From Schauerella fraxinea (lineage in GTDB: Bacteria > Pseudomonadota > Gammaproteobacteria > Burkholderiales > Burkholderiaceae_B), in assembly GCA_030849965.1 (NCBI GenBank), contig JAVDKL010000001.1, positions 682,001 to 746,000 on the forward strand: a stretch of DNA of 64,000 bases, in the 5' to 3' direction. Positions 56,027 to 64,000 of this stretch are shown here, piece by piece. The translations under genes and the position numbers were made by a program. Below the pieces are notes generated by a model. That model searched no databases and was not told where the DNA came from. It saw only the letters and a program-made list of their open reading frames with translations. The first letter of the stretch is position 1. Each line of letters begins with the position of its first letter.

Positions 56027-56050
56027 AGCTGATAGTTTAACTAATAGCTG
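56025..56050. promoter_or_regulatory. Candidate LysR site in the dsdA divergent region
   Basis: AGCTGATAG-TTTAA-CTAATAGCT (56027-56049) is an imperfect palindrome (seven of nine arm positions pair), also readable as two direct ATAGCTG copies. It overlaps the LysR start region and lies 180 bases before dsdA, suiting autoregulation. Confidence 0.45.
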
Positions 56051-56227
56051 GCGTTAGGAACTATCGTTTGTGCCGCAACGGCGCATCGCCAAGAATGGGT
56101 CCATCGCCTTGCACGCGCCCGGCACCGACGCCTGTGCAGCCACGCCCGTGTTGGGCGGTCTGCACGACGATCCCAAACGATGTGGCCGATCGCGTGCTGT
56201 GTTGGAACGCTTTAAGTGGATGCCCCG

Positions 56228-57556
56228 ATGAGTCTGCCGAACACCCTGCCCCCCGCCCTGCTGCGCACCTTGCGCGACAAGACCGAGACGCTATGGGTCA
56301 ACGACCGCTATCAGCCTCACGCGCTGGGCAACTTCGCGGGCGCCGAATCGATGCAGGATGCCGCGGCCCGCCTGCAGCGCCACGCCGCTGTGATGGCGCG
56401 CATTTTTCCTGAGCTGCGTGAGGCCGCTGGCCGTGTGCAGTCGCCACTCTTGCCACTCAAGGCGTTGCAGCCCACGCTCGACACGCAGCACGGCACAGCC
56501 GGCACGTGGTACTTGAAGTGCGATCATGCGCTGCCGGTGGCAGGTTCGGTCAAGGCACGCGGCGGCTTTCACGAGGTGCTGTCGTTTGCCGAACGCCTGC
56601 TCGATGCGCACGCAGCAAAAGCCGGCACCGCGGTGCCGGCGCTGGATAGCGCCGAGGCGCGCGCGCTGTTTTCAACCTACACGGTCGCAGTCGGCAGCAC
56701 GGGCAATCTGGGATTGGGCATCGGCACCATTTCGGCGGCCCTCGGTTTTCGCGCCGTGGTGCATATGTCGTCCGACGCCAAACAATGGAAGAAAGACCGG
56801 CTGCGCGCCAAAGGCACGGAAGTGGTTGAGCACCAGGGCGATTATGCGCGTGCGGTGGAAGCCGGGCGACAATTGGCCGATAGCGATCCCCAAGCGTATT
56901 TCGTCGACGACGAGCAATCCGAAGCCCTCTTCCTGGGCTATGCCGTGGCCGCTGAAGAGCTTGCAGCGCAACTGCATGCAGCGGGCCGAACCGTGGATGC
57001 CGATCATCCGCTGTTCGTCTACCTGCCGTGCGGCGTGGGTGGCGCACCCGGCGGCATCGCGTATGGCCTGAAGCAACGCTTCGGCGCCCACGTGCACTAC
57101 TTCTTTGCCGAACCGGTCGCGTCGCCCTGCATGCTGGTGCAGCTGGCCAGCGGCAGCGATGCGCCGCTTTCCGTGTATGACATCGGATTGGACAATCGCA
57201 CCGAAGCCGATGGCCTGGCAGTCGGCCTGGCATCGCCGTTGGTCGCACCCCTGATGCGCGATCTGCTGGCCGGCGTGTTCACTGTGGATGACGATCGGCT
57301 GTTCCGCGACATCCATGCGTTGGCCACCACGGAAAACGTGCTCATCGAACCGTCGGCCGCAGCCGGGTTTTCGGGTCCGCGTTGGCTGACCGACACTGCC
57401 GATGGCCTTGCGCTGCTCGAGCGCATCGGCGCCCGCGCGGCCTTGCCGCAGGCCACACATGTGCTCTGGAGCACCGGTGGCGCGTTGGTGCCGCAGGCCG
57501 AGCACGACCGTTTTCAAGCCCGCGGCCTGGCACTTTCGACGGCCGCCGCCCACTGA
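56228..57556 (+). CDS. dsdA: D-serine dehydratase
   Basis: The 442-residue PLP enzyme converts D-serine to pyruvate and ammonia. PLP is bound by Lys109 in VAGSVKARGG, and the Gly loop STGNLGLGIG cradles its phosphate. The length equals E. coli DsdA (442). The ATG at 56228 is used; a GTG four codons earlier is an alternative. It begins an operon with an amidase gene 36 bases downstream and a Bug receptor. With the divergent LysR regulator it forms a D-serine detoxification or use module. Confidence 0.94.
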   Translation: MSLPNTLPPALLRTLRDKTETLWVNDRYQPHALGNFAGAESMQDAAARLQRHAAVMARIFPELREAAGRVQSPLLPLKALQPTLDTQHGTAGTWYLKCDHALPVAGSVKARGGFHEVLSFAERLLDAHAAKAGTAVPALDSAEARALFSTYTVAVGSTGNLGLGIGTISAALGFRAVVHMSSDAKQWKKDRLRAKGTEVVEHQGDYARAVEAGRQLADSDPQAYFVDDEQSEALFLGYAVAAEELAAQLHAAGRTVDADHPLFVYLPCGVGGAPGGIAYGLKQRFGAHVHYFFAEPVASPCMLVQLASGSDAPLSVYDIGLDNRTEADGLAVGLASPLVAPLMRDLLAGVFTVDDDRLFRDIHALATTENVLIEPSAAAGFSGPRWLTDTADGLALLERIGARAALPQATHVLWSTGGALVPQAEHDRFQARGLALSTAAAH

Positions 57557-57592
57557 TACCCACGCGCTCGCCGCTTACCGGAACTCATCTCC

Positions 57593-59110
57593 GTGACCTC
57601 ACTGACCGAACTCTCTGCCGTCGAACTGCGCCGCCGCATCGGTGCACGCCAGTTGTCGCCCATCGACCTGCTCGAGGCCTGCCTGGCGCGTATCGCGCAC
57701 ACCAATCCTGCCGTCAATGCGTTTACGGCGACGTGCTTCGATCGCGCTCGCGCCGAAGCGCAGGCGGCCGATGCCGCCGTACGCGCTGGCCGCCCGTTGG
57801 GCCTGCTGCACGGATTGCCGATCGGCATCAAGGATCTCGAAGAAACCGAAGGGCTGTTGACCACCTACGGCTCGCCGCTCTATCGCGACAACATCCCCGC
57901 GGCCGACAACGTGCTGGTCAGCCGCTTGCGGCAGGCGGGTGCCATCGTCGTCGGCAAGACCAACGTGCCCGAGATGGGCGCTGGCGCCAACTCGCGCAAT
58001 GCAGTCTGGGGCGCCACCGGCAATCCGTTCAATCCCGCGCTCAACGCGGGCGGCTCATCCGGCGGTTCGGCGGCCGCCCTGGCGCTCGACATGGTGCCGC
58101 TATGCAGCGGTTCCGATACCGGCGGCTCCTTACGCATTCCGGCCGCCAAGTGCGGCGTGGTGGGCATGCGCACGTCGCCGGGCCTGGTGCCCAGCGAACG
58201 CAAGCCGCTGGGCTGGACCGGCATTTCGGTCGTGGGCCCGATGGCCCGATCCATTGCCGATGCCCGCCTGCAATTGGCCGCGACGGCCGGCATGCATCGC
58301 GCCGACCCGCTCACGTATGCCGTGCCCGCTGATGCCTTCAATGGCAGCACGCAGGATCTCAACGGATTGCGTATCGGCTACACCGAAGACTTCGGCGTGT
58401 GCGATGTGGACGACGACATCCGCCGCGTGTTTCGCGAGAAGATTGCCGCCATCGCGCCGTTGGTCAAATCCTGCGAGCCGGTGTCGTTCGACATGCACGA
58501 TGCGCATCGCAGTTTCGATGTGATCCGCGCCCAGAATTTCGTCATCAGCATGCGGGATGCATACCGCAAGGATCCGGCATCGCTCGGCCCCAACAGCCGT
58601 GCCAATTTCGAGTTGGGCATCAAGATGTCGCTCGAAGACGTGGCTGCGGCCCATGCCGAGCAAACGCGCATCTTCCGCAAGTTTCAAGCGCTGTTCGATC
58701 GATACGATCTGATCCTGTCGCCCACCACCCCCGTCTCGCCGTTTCCGTGGTCGCAACTGTATCTGGAGTCGGTCAACGGCAAACCGCTGGAAAACTACTA
58801 TCGTTGGTTGGCGCTTACCTATGTGGTCACGCTGGCCACCAATCCGGCGCTGTCCATGCCGTGCGGTCGCGATCATCGCGGCATGCCGTTTGGCTTGCAG
58901 GTCATCGGCGGTTTCCGTGAGGATGCCCTGCTGCTGGATCGCGCCGAGGCACTCGAAGCAGCTTTCCATCGTCACCCCGAGTTGGCTCGTCCCATCCCCG
59001 ATGTGAATCAGTTGCTCGCCGCGCAAGTCGATCTCAAATCCATCGTTACCCATCCGCCCGGTGCCGCTCACGGCCCGGCTTCGACCGAGGCGCACGCCGC
59101 ACCGGTATAA
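57593..59110 (+). CDS. Amidase signature-family enzyme
   Basis: The 505-residue amidase has the catalytic Lys80 (GLPIGIKDLEET), cis-Ser155 (AGGSSGGSAAALA) and nucleophile Ser179 (GSDTGGSLRIPAA), the Lys-Ser-Ser triad. It starts with GTG at 57593. A cytoplasmic amide hydrolase is expected; the substrate is unknown. The gene lies between dsdA and a Bug protein, so it may release a D-amino acid or carboxylate from an amide. Confidence 0.92.
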   Translation: MTSLTELSAVELRRRIGARQLSPIDLLEACLARIAHTNPAVNAFTATCFDRARAEAQAADAAVRAGRPLGLLHGLPIGIKDLEETEGLLTTYGSPLYRDNIPAADNVLVSRLRQAGAIVVGKTNVPEMGAGANSRNAVWGATGNPFNPALNAGGSSGGSAAALALDMVPLCSGSDTGGSLRIPAAKCGVVGMRTSPGLVPSERKPLGWTGISVVGPMARSIADARLQLAATAGMHRADPLTYAVPADAFNGSTQDLNGLRIGYTEDFGVCDVDDDIRRVFREKIAAIAPLVKSCEPVSFDMHDAHRSFDVIRAQNFVISMRDAYRKDPASLGPNSRANFELGIKMSLEDVAAAHAEQTRIFRKFQALFDRYDLILSPTTPVSPFPWSQLYLESVNGKPLENYYRWLALTYVVTLATNPALSMPCGRDHRGMPFGLQVIGGFREDALLLDRAEALEAAFHRHPELARPIPDVNQLLAAQVDLKSIVTHPPGAAHGPASTEAHAAPV

Positions 59111-59167
59111 CGCTTTTCACGACAAGACTCGAAAAACGAGCGCCTATTTTCAAAGGGAAATCTGTAC

Positions 59168-60148
59168 ATGAACGCACGCTTTATTCTTCGCCTGACCGCC
59201 CAAGCCGCCGCCTGCCTGGCGCTGACGCAGCCACTGGCCGCATTTGCCGCTTTTCCAGAGCGACCGCTGCAGATGGTCATCCCGTTTCCGGCCGGCGGCG
59301 CCACCGACGTGTTGGGCCGTCTGGTGGCGGCCGAACTGGGAAATCGCCTGGGGCAAACCGTGGTGGTCGAGAACCGCGCGGGCGCCGGCACCAGTATTGG
59401 CGCCGGCTACGTGGCCAAGGCCAAGCCGGATGGCTACACGCTGATGCTCACTTCCACCACCACGTTCACGGTCAACCCCGCGATCTACAAGAATCTGCCG
59501 TACGACCCCACCACCAGCTACGATGCCATCGGCCAGGTGGGCAGCACCGGCTTGATGCTGCTGGCCAATAAAAACGCCCCGGCCAAGGATCTGAAGGCTT
59601 TTGTGGACCAGGCCAAGGCCGAACCGGGCAAGGTGTTCTACGGATCGTTCGGCTCGGGCACCACCGCGCATTTCGCCGCTGAAATGTTGGCGTCCGCAGC
59701 CGGCATCACGCTCACCCACGTGCCGTACAAAGGCAGCTCGCCGGCCATGACCGATCTGATCGGCGGCCAGATTCCGTACTCGGTCGACACCACCGCCGCC
59801 GCCATTCCTCAAGTGAAAGCGGGCACCGTACGCGCAATCGTCACCACGGCGCCGACACGCTCTGCCCTGCTGCCGGACGTACCCACTGCTGCCGAGAGCG
59901 GTTATCCGGAGGCGAAGATGGATACGTGGCTAGCCGTCGTCGGCCCGCGCGGCTTGCCTGCCGATGCGCGCGCCACGCTTGAAAAAGCGCTGGCCGAGAT
60001 CGTCGCCGATCCCGCGTTCCAAAAAAAGATGGCCGAAAATGGCTTCGAACCCGACTACGCCAACGGCGCCGCCGTGGATGCCCGCATCCAGCGCGACGTA
60101 CCCGTGATGAAGGCGCTGGCCGAGAAGGCCAAGATCCAGATCGACTAG
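59168..60148 (+). CDS. Bug family (TctC-type) periplasmic binding protein
   Basis: The 326-residue protein has a signal peptide (ILRLTAQAAACLALTQPLAAFA) and the mature pattern FPERPLQMVIPFPAGGATDV, then VVENRAGAGTSIGAGYVA and HVPYKGSSPAMTDLIGGQ. It is a second member of the family in the window, not closely related to the one at 51524. It follows the amidase by 57 bases and its ligand is probably the amide or acid that the operon handles. A strong terminator ends the unit. Confidence 0.93.
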   Translation: MNARFILRLTAQAAACLALTQPLAAFAAFPERPLQMVIPFPAGGATDVLGRLVAAELGNRLGQTVVVENRAGAGTSIGAGYVAKAKPDGYTLMLTSTTTFTVNPAIYKNLPYDPTTSYDAIGQVGSTGLMLLANKNAPAKDLKAFVDQAKAEPGKVFYGSFGSGTTAHFAAEMLASAAGITLTHVPYKGSSPAMTDLIGGQIPYSVDTTAAAIPQVKAGTVRAIVTTAPTRSALLPDVPTAAESGYPEAKMDTWLAVVGPRGLPADARATLEKALAEIVADPAFQKKMAENGFEPDYANGAAVDARIQRDVPVMKALAEKAKIQID

Positions 60149-60182
60149 GGTCTCGCTCTGCGCACGTGTTCGCGCAGGCACC

Positions 60183-60221
60183 ATCGGCATTGCGGGCTAA
60201 GCTTGCGATGCCGATTTTTTT
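60183..60221 (+). terminator. Terminator of the dsdA-amidase-Bug operon
   Basis: ATCGGCATTGC (60183-60193) pairs with GCGATGCCGAT (60205-60215; one G-T pair), followed by seven T with the last stem base. It lies 35 bases after the Bug stop. Confidence 0.92.
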
Positions 60222-60296
60222 GCGTAAGCCCTCAGATCTACTCGTAAACCCTCTTAGGGATGGGCCTAAGTTGTAGCGGTAATAAGCCCCGCCTAG

Positions 60297-60330
60297 TATT
60301 GAAACTTCCAGTTATGTGAAATTTTCAATA
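60297..60330. promoter_or_regulatory. Inverted repeat at the start of the XRE-cupin gene
   Basis: TATTGAAA (60297-60304) and TTTCAATA (60323-60330) form perfect 8-base arms 18 bases apart. The right arm touches an ATG at 60330, so the next ATG at 60369 is a more plausible start. The repeat would suit autoregulation by the XRE-cupin protein. Confidence 0.55.
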
Positions 60331-60368
60331 TGACGGGGATTGCCGCCGTTCTGCCAGAGAAGACGCCC

Positions 60369-60962
60369 ATGCTGCATCCGCAGACGGCGATCGACCTATG
60401 GCTGGGCCAACAGCTCAGACTCCTGCGCAAAGGACAGCATCGCTCGCTGGCCAATGTGTCGCAAGCGTGCGGCCTGTCGCTCGGGCTCCTGAGCCAGATC
60501 GAACGCGGCTTGAGCTCGGTGTCGGTCAAGACGCTCGGACTCCTCGCCCACGAATACGGCGTCACCCCCGACTCGCTCCTGCGTAATGTAGAACCGCACA
60601 CCGGCGAAGCCGCCGGCTTTGTGGCACGTGCCGGCCAGCATCGTCGCATGCAAATGGGTGATCGTGGTGTCGACAAGGAGATCTTCACGCCGCCGGCCGC
60701 GCACAGCCTCGATCTGTGCCGGGCCTACATTGCCCCCGGCGGATCGTCCAGCGACTCGTTGTTCACAACCGACCGCGGCGAACATGTCGGCTTTATCGTC
60801 GAGGGCTCGCTCGAACTCTGGATCGAGAATCGCGTGGTGCTGCTTTCCGCGGGCGACAGCTTTTGCTACGCCAGCCGCACGCCGCGCCGGTGGCGCAATC
60901 CGGGAACGATGCCCACGCAAGTGATCTGGGCGATCTCCAACATCGAATACGCCCCGCCATAA
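60369..60962 (+). CDS. XRE-family regulator with C-terminal cupin domain
   Basis: The 197-residue regulator has a helix-turn-helix at about residues 12-65 (SLANVSQACGLSLGLLSQIERGLS) and a cupin ligand-binding domain at about 125-190 (GEHVGFIVEGSLELWIENRVVLLSAGDSF). PuuR and similar regulators of amine or amino acid catabolism share this layout. The start at 60369 is preferred over one at 60330, which lacks a ribosome site. It precedes a polar amino acid ABC transporter and an OrdL-like oxidase, its probable targets. Confidence 0.88.
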   Translation: MLHPQTAIDLWLGQQLRLLRKGQHRSLANVSQACGLSLGLLSQIERGLSSVSVKTLGLLAHEYGVTPDSLLRNVEPHTGEAAGFVARAGQHRRMQMGDRGVDKEIFTPPAAHSLDLCRAYIAPGGSSSDSLFTTDRGEHVGFIVEGSLELWIENRVVLLSAGDSFCYASRTPRRWRNPGTMPTQVIWAISNIEYAPP

Positions 60963-61078
60963 GTACGCCTCATGTCAGTACCCCTCATCTGCACGCCACC
61001 TAGCGGTTGGCTAATGTCTCACCCGCGCCATTCCCGATTTTTGCTCGCTTCAAAATACCTTTCCAAAAGGACTCCGCC

Positions 61079-61837
61079 ATGCAATTGAAATCTCTCGTCG
61101 TCTCCCTGGTTGCCGCACTTTCGATCGCAGCCGGCACCGCGGCGTCGGCGCAAACCGTCAAGGTTGGCTCCACACCGACCGGCAGCCCGTTCACGTATCT
61201 GGACACCAAGACCAATACCATTCAAGGCGTGATGGTCGACATCGTGCGCGCCGTGAGCAAAGAAGCCGGCTTCGAGGTGCAGATCGAACCGATGGCCTTC
61301 TCGGCCCTGATCGGATCGCTCACTTCCAAGCGCATCGACATTATTTCCGCGGCCATGTTCATCACGCCGCCGCGCCAGGAAATCGTGGCCTTTTCCGACT
61401 CCATCTATCGCTACGGCGAAGGCTTGATGGTGTTGAAGTCGGATACCAAGGCATACACCAGCTTTGCCGACATGAAAGACATGATCGTGGGCGTACAGAT
61501 CGGCACCGCGTTCGTCGAGCCCGTCCAGAAAGCCGGTGTGTTCAAGGAGGTCAAACTCTACGACAACCCGCAAGACATGATGCGCGACGCCAATGCCGGC
61601 CGGATCCAGGGCGGCTTCATGGATTTCCCGATCGCAACCTACATCATCAGCCAGGGCAACTATCCCAACCTGCAAATGGCCAAGAGCTACAAGCCGACCG
61701 TGTTGGGTAGCCTGGGCCTGGCCGTGCGCAAGGACGATACGGCAACGCTCGAGAAAATCAATACGGCGCTGAAGTCGCTGCAAAGCAAAGGCGAAATCGA
61801 GACCATCCTGAAAAAGTGGGGCTTGAGCAACTCATAA
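61079..61837 (+). CDS. Amino acid ABC transporter substrate-binding protein
   Basis: The 252-residue periplasmic receptor has a signal peptide (MQLKSLVVSLVAALSIAAGT, ending ASAQ). The mature domain belongs to the family-3 polar amino acid binding proteins (KVGSTPTGSPFTYLDTKTN, then IDIISAAMFITPPRQEIVAFS). AAAAGGA lies 7 bases before the ATG. The permease follows after a 173-base gap containing stem-loops. An amino acid or opine-like ligand is expected. Confidence 0.92.
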   Translation: MQLKSLVVSLVAALSIAAGTAASAQTVKVGSTPTGSPFTYLDTKTNTIQGVMVDIVRAVSKEAGFEVQIEPMAFSALIGSLTSKRIDIISAAMFITPPRQEIVAFSDSIYRYGEGLMVLKSDTKAYTSFADMKDMIVGVQIGTAFVEPVQKAGVFKEVKLYDNPQDMMRDANAGRIQGGFMDFPIATYIISQGNYPNLQMAKSYKPTVLGSLGLAVRKDDTATLEKINTALKSLQSKGEIETILKKWGLSNS

Positions 61838-61900
61838 GCACGCCAAACACAGCACGGCGCCGATCGGCAAGATCGCCCGTGCTGCTCATCGGTAATCCGA

Positions 61901-61974
61901 CGCGAGGAAGGCTCGTCCTTCCTGCGATGCGATTGCCCTGCATGATCGGCGGCATCACGCTCGCGATGCCGCCG
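61901..61974 (+). other. Two stem-loops between receptor and permease genes
   Basis: AGGAAGG-CTCGT-CCTTCCT (61905-61923, extendable by CGC/GCG) and CGGCGGCATC-N8-GATGCCGCCG (61947-61974, 10-base perfect arms) lie in the receptor-permease gap. They resemble the mRNA-stabilising hairpins that keep receptor transcripts in excess over membrane genes. No T tract follows, so full termination is unlikely. Confidence 0.7.
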
Positions 61975-62010
61975 CTTCAAAGTCCCAGCCTGCACTTGTG
62001 ACCGGACAAG

Positions 62011-62664
62011 ATGGAACAGTTTTTTAAAGACGCCGCGGAGTTTTTCCCCATCCTCCTGCAGGGCGCAAAGTTAACCGTCATCGTGGCGATCGGCTCATTG
62101 CTGCTCTCCACCGTGCTCGGCTTGGTATGGGCGTTGATGCGCGTGTCGGGCATCACGATTCTGGAGAAGGTAAGCGCCGGCATCATCAACGTGCTGCGCG
62201 GCATCCCCATCATCGTGCTGCTCTTCTACATCTACTTCGTGATGCCGGATTTCGGTCTCTCGTTGTCGGCCGTGCAAGCCGCCATCATCGGTCTTGGCGT
62301 GGCGTACTCCGCCTATCAAGCGGAAAATTTCCGCGCGGGCATCCAGGCCATCGACCGCGGCCAGATCGAAGCGGCGATGTCGATGGGCATGAGCTGGAGC
62401 ATGACCATGCGCCGCGTGGTGCTGCCGCAGGCCGTGAAGATCGTGTTGCCGCCTTACGGCAACATCATGATCATGATGCTCAAGGATTCCTCGCAAGCCT
62501 CGACCATTACCGTGGCCGAGCTCGCGCTACAAGGCAAGCTGATCGCCATGTCGTCATTCAAGAACGCGACGGTGTTCAGCCTGGTCGCGTTGATGTATCT
62601 CGTGATGTGCATCCCGTTGATTCTGTTCGTGCGCCATCTCGAAAAAAGGAACGCCTCCAAATGA
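62011..62664 (+). CDS. Amino acid ABC transporter permease (HisM/GlnP type)
   Basis: The 217-residue permease has about five membrane helices; [18 protein letters not shown] and [17 protein letters not shown] are typical. The EAA loop is [25 protein letters not shown]. Only one permease is present, so it probably works as a homodimer. It overlaps the ATPase start by four bases. Confidence 0.93.
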   Translation: MEQFFKDAAEFFPILLQGAKLTVIVAIGSLLLSTVLGLVWALMRVSGITILEKVSAGIINVLRGIPIIVLLFYIYFVMPDFGLSLSAVQAAIIGLGVAYSAYQAENFRAGIQAIDRGQIEAAMSMGMSWSMTMRRVVLPQAVKIVLPPYGNIMIMMLKDSSQASTITVAELALQGKLIAMSSFKNATVFSLVALMYLVMCIPLILFVRHLEKRNASK

Positions 62665-63392
62665 TTGAAATGAAAGACGTCCGTAAGAGTTACGGCGCGC
62701 TCGAGGTGATCAAGGGCATCGACGCCAGCGTCGCCAAGGGCGAGGTGGTATGCATCGTCGGCCCATCGGGCTCGGGGAAATCCACGATCCTGCGCTGCAT
62801 CAATGGGCTTGAGCGCTACAACGGCGGCAGTATTACGGTCGATGGCGTGAAGGTGGATGCCGATGCCAAATCGATCGCCGCCATCCGCACGCAGGTCTCG
62901 ATGGTTTTCCAGCGCTTCAACCTTTTCCCCCATCGCACTGCGTTGCAAAACGTGGTCGAGGGGCCGATCTTCGTGAAGGGCGAGCCTCGGGCGCAAGCGC
63001 TGGAGCGCGGGCGCGCGTTGCTGGAAAGCGTGGGCCTGGCCGACAAGGCCGATGTGCATCCGCCGCAGCTTTCGGGCGGCCAGCAACAGCGGGTGGCGAT
63101 CGCCCGCGCGCTGGCCATGCAGCCAAAAGCCATTTTGTTTGACGAGCCCACCAGTGCGCTCGATCCCGAGCTGGTGGGCGATGTGCTCAACGTGATGCGC
63201 AAGCTCGCCGAAGACGGCATGACCATGGTCGTGGTCACGCACGAAATGCACTTCGCCAAGGAAGTGGCCGATCGCGTCGTGTTCATCGATGGCGGCGTGA
63301 TCGTCGAACAAGGCCCGTCGCAGGAAATCCTGAATCATCCGCAACATCCGCGCACGCAAGATTTTCTGCGGCGCGTGCTGCACCCCATGTAA
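62661..63392 (+). CDS. Amino acid ABC transporter ATPase (GlnQ type)
   Basis: The 243-residue ATPase has Walker [11 protein letters not shown] loop [17 protein letters not shown], signature [19 protein letters not shown], Walker [14 protein letters not shown] and switch [15 protein letters not shown]. The start at 62661 is fixed by the ATGA overlap with the permease. Confidence 0.95.
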   Translation: MIEMKDVRKSYGALEVIKGIDASVAKGEVVCIVGPSGSGKSTILRCINGLERYNGGSITVDGVKVDADAKSIAAIRTQVSMVFQRFNLFPHRTALQNVVEGPIFVKGEPRAQALERGRALLESVGLADKADVHPPQLSGGQQQRVAIARALAMQPKAILFDEPTSALDPELVGDVLNVMRKLAEDGMTMVVVTHEMHFAKEVADRVVFIDGGVIVEQGPSQEILNHPQHPRTQDFLRRVLHPM

Positions 63393-63406
63393 GACCAGGA
63401 GTCGTT

Positions 63407-64000
63407 ATGCCCCAAGAACCGTTTCCGCTGGCGCCATCGTTGTGGGCGGCGACCGCCGCGGCCCCGCCGCAGACGGCAACGCTCAGCGGCGCCATTCGCA
63501 CCGATGTGGCGATCATCGGCGCCGGCTATGCCGGACTGAGCACCGCCCTGCACCTCGCCAAGCAAGGCATCCGCGCTGTGGTGGTCGAAGCGCGCGAGAT
63601 CGGTTTCGGCGGATCGGGACGCAACGGCGGCCAGGTGATCCCGGGCCTGAAATACGATCCCGATGAACTCATGACGATGTACGGCCCCGAGCGTGGGCGC
63701 CAGATCGTCGACTTCGCCAGCGGCACGGCCGATGCCGTGTTCGACCTGATCGAGCAGTACAAAATGGACGTGCCGCATGTGCGCCGCGGCTGGATACAAG
63801 GCGCACACACGGCCGCGGCGTTGGACACGGCCCAGAAACGTGCGGCTCAGTGGGCCAAGCTGGGCGCGCCGGTCAAATACTTGAGCCGTGCCGACGTATC
63901 GGCACTGATCGGCACCGATCGTTATCTGGGCGGCTGGGTGGACGAACGTGCCGGCACCATTCAACCGTTGAGCTACGTGCGAGGGCTGGCGCGTGCCGCC
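63407..64000 (+). CDS. FAD-dependent amino/amine oxidoreductase, OrdL/PuuB type (partial, 3' end outside window)
   Basis: The first 198 residues run in frame to the window edge. The FAD motif VAIIGAGYAGLSTALHLA lies near residue 30, followed by VEAREIGFGGSGRNGGQV, typical of the D-amino acid oxidase-like family that includes gamma-glutamylputrescine oxidase and D-amino acid dehydrogenases. AGGAG lies 6-8 bases before the ATG. It begins 14 bases after the transporter ATPase, so the compound imported by that transporter is its likely substrate. The C-terminus is not visible. Confidence 0.9.
   Translation, partial: MPQEPFPLAPSLWAATAAAPPQTATLSGAIRTDVAIIGAGYAGLSTALHLAKQGIRAVVVEAREIGFGGSGRNGGQVIPGLKYDPDELMTMYGPERGRQIVDFASGTADAVFDLIEQYKMDVPHVRRGWIQGAHTAAALDTAQKRAAQWAKLGAPVKYLSRADVSALIGTDRYLGGWVDERAGTIQPLSYVRGLARAA

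Overview
The window is high-GC DNA from a chromosome that is almost certainly of a betaproteobacterium, most likely Burkholderiales of the Alcaligenaceae type (Bordetella/Achromobacter relatives). I infer this from the family content: a pyruvate dehydrogenase operon whose E3 carries its own lipoyl domain, two periplasmic Bug (TctC-type) binding proteins, many LysR regulators, a flagellin beside a large methyltransferase, and a giant cyclic beta-glucan synthase. The genus cannot be fixed from the sequence alone. No insertion sequence, prophage, integrase, CRISPR array, rRNA or replication origin was seen, so this looks like ordinary chromosome with several accessory catabolic clusters.

Layout. 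1-4075: a partial TTG-start methyltransferase with a regulatory domain and TPR-like tail, divergent from flagellin fliC. 4076-10474 (minus): pyruvate dehydrogenase aceE-aceF-lpdA, closed by two terminators. 10756-16773 (plus): PAS sensor kinase, FixJ-like regulator and folD with 4-base overlaps, then an M3 oligopeptidase and an SCO-type copper lipoprotein. 17184-17435: a small GlsB/YeaQ-type membrane protein with a strong terminator. 17699-22561: a pyridine nucleotide-disulfide oxidoreductase, then a copper-export module (copZ, copA, cueR) whose two divergent promoters each carry a CueR-like box. 22518-23117: a nitroreductase overlapping the end of cueR on the other strand.

23532-33173 (plus): hydantoinase/oxoprolinase subunits A and B, a complete spermidine/putrescine-type ABC transporter and a flavin monooxygenase, which look like one uptake and degradation unit for an unknown nitrogen compound. 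33234-36003 (minus): 3-hydroxybutyrate dehydrogenase, acetoacetate decarboxylase and a patatin lipase, a ketone-body or polyhydroxybutyrate-linked operon with a palindrome-rich control region. 36182-38416: a D-threonine aldolase/D-serine dehydratase-like PLP enzyme divergent from a LysR regulator. 38473-39398: exonuclease III and tRNA-Ala(CGC). 39582-50253: a secreted GH5 glycosidase with a CAG/poly-Gln tract, a 44-residue basic protein and the 2908-residue cyclic beta-1,2-glucan synthase, which suggests periplasmic glucan metabolism.

50393-64000: a run of small-molecule catabolism genes. These are LysR, Bug protein and mandelate racemase-family enzyme; a Tat-exported P1 (S58) peptidase; a LysR divergent from D-serine dehydratase dsdA, followed by an amidase and a second Bug protein; and an XRE-cupin regulator, a polar amino acid ABC transporter and a truncated FAD oxidoreductase of the OrdL/PuuB type. 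The recurring themes of the right half are D-amino acids, amides and polyamine-like amines, which fits a soil or host-associated scavenger. No single wholly new system stands out. The best leads are the flagellin/methyltransferase pair, the back-to-back CueR promoters, the HyuAB-Pot-monooxygenase cluster and the glucan synthase/GH5 locus.
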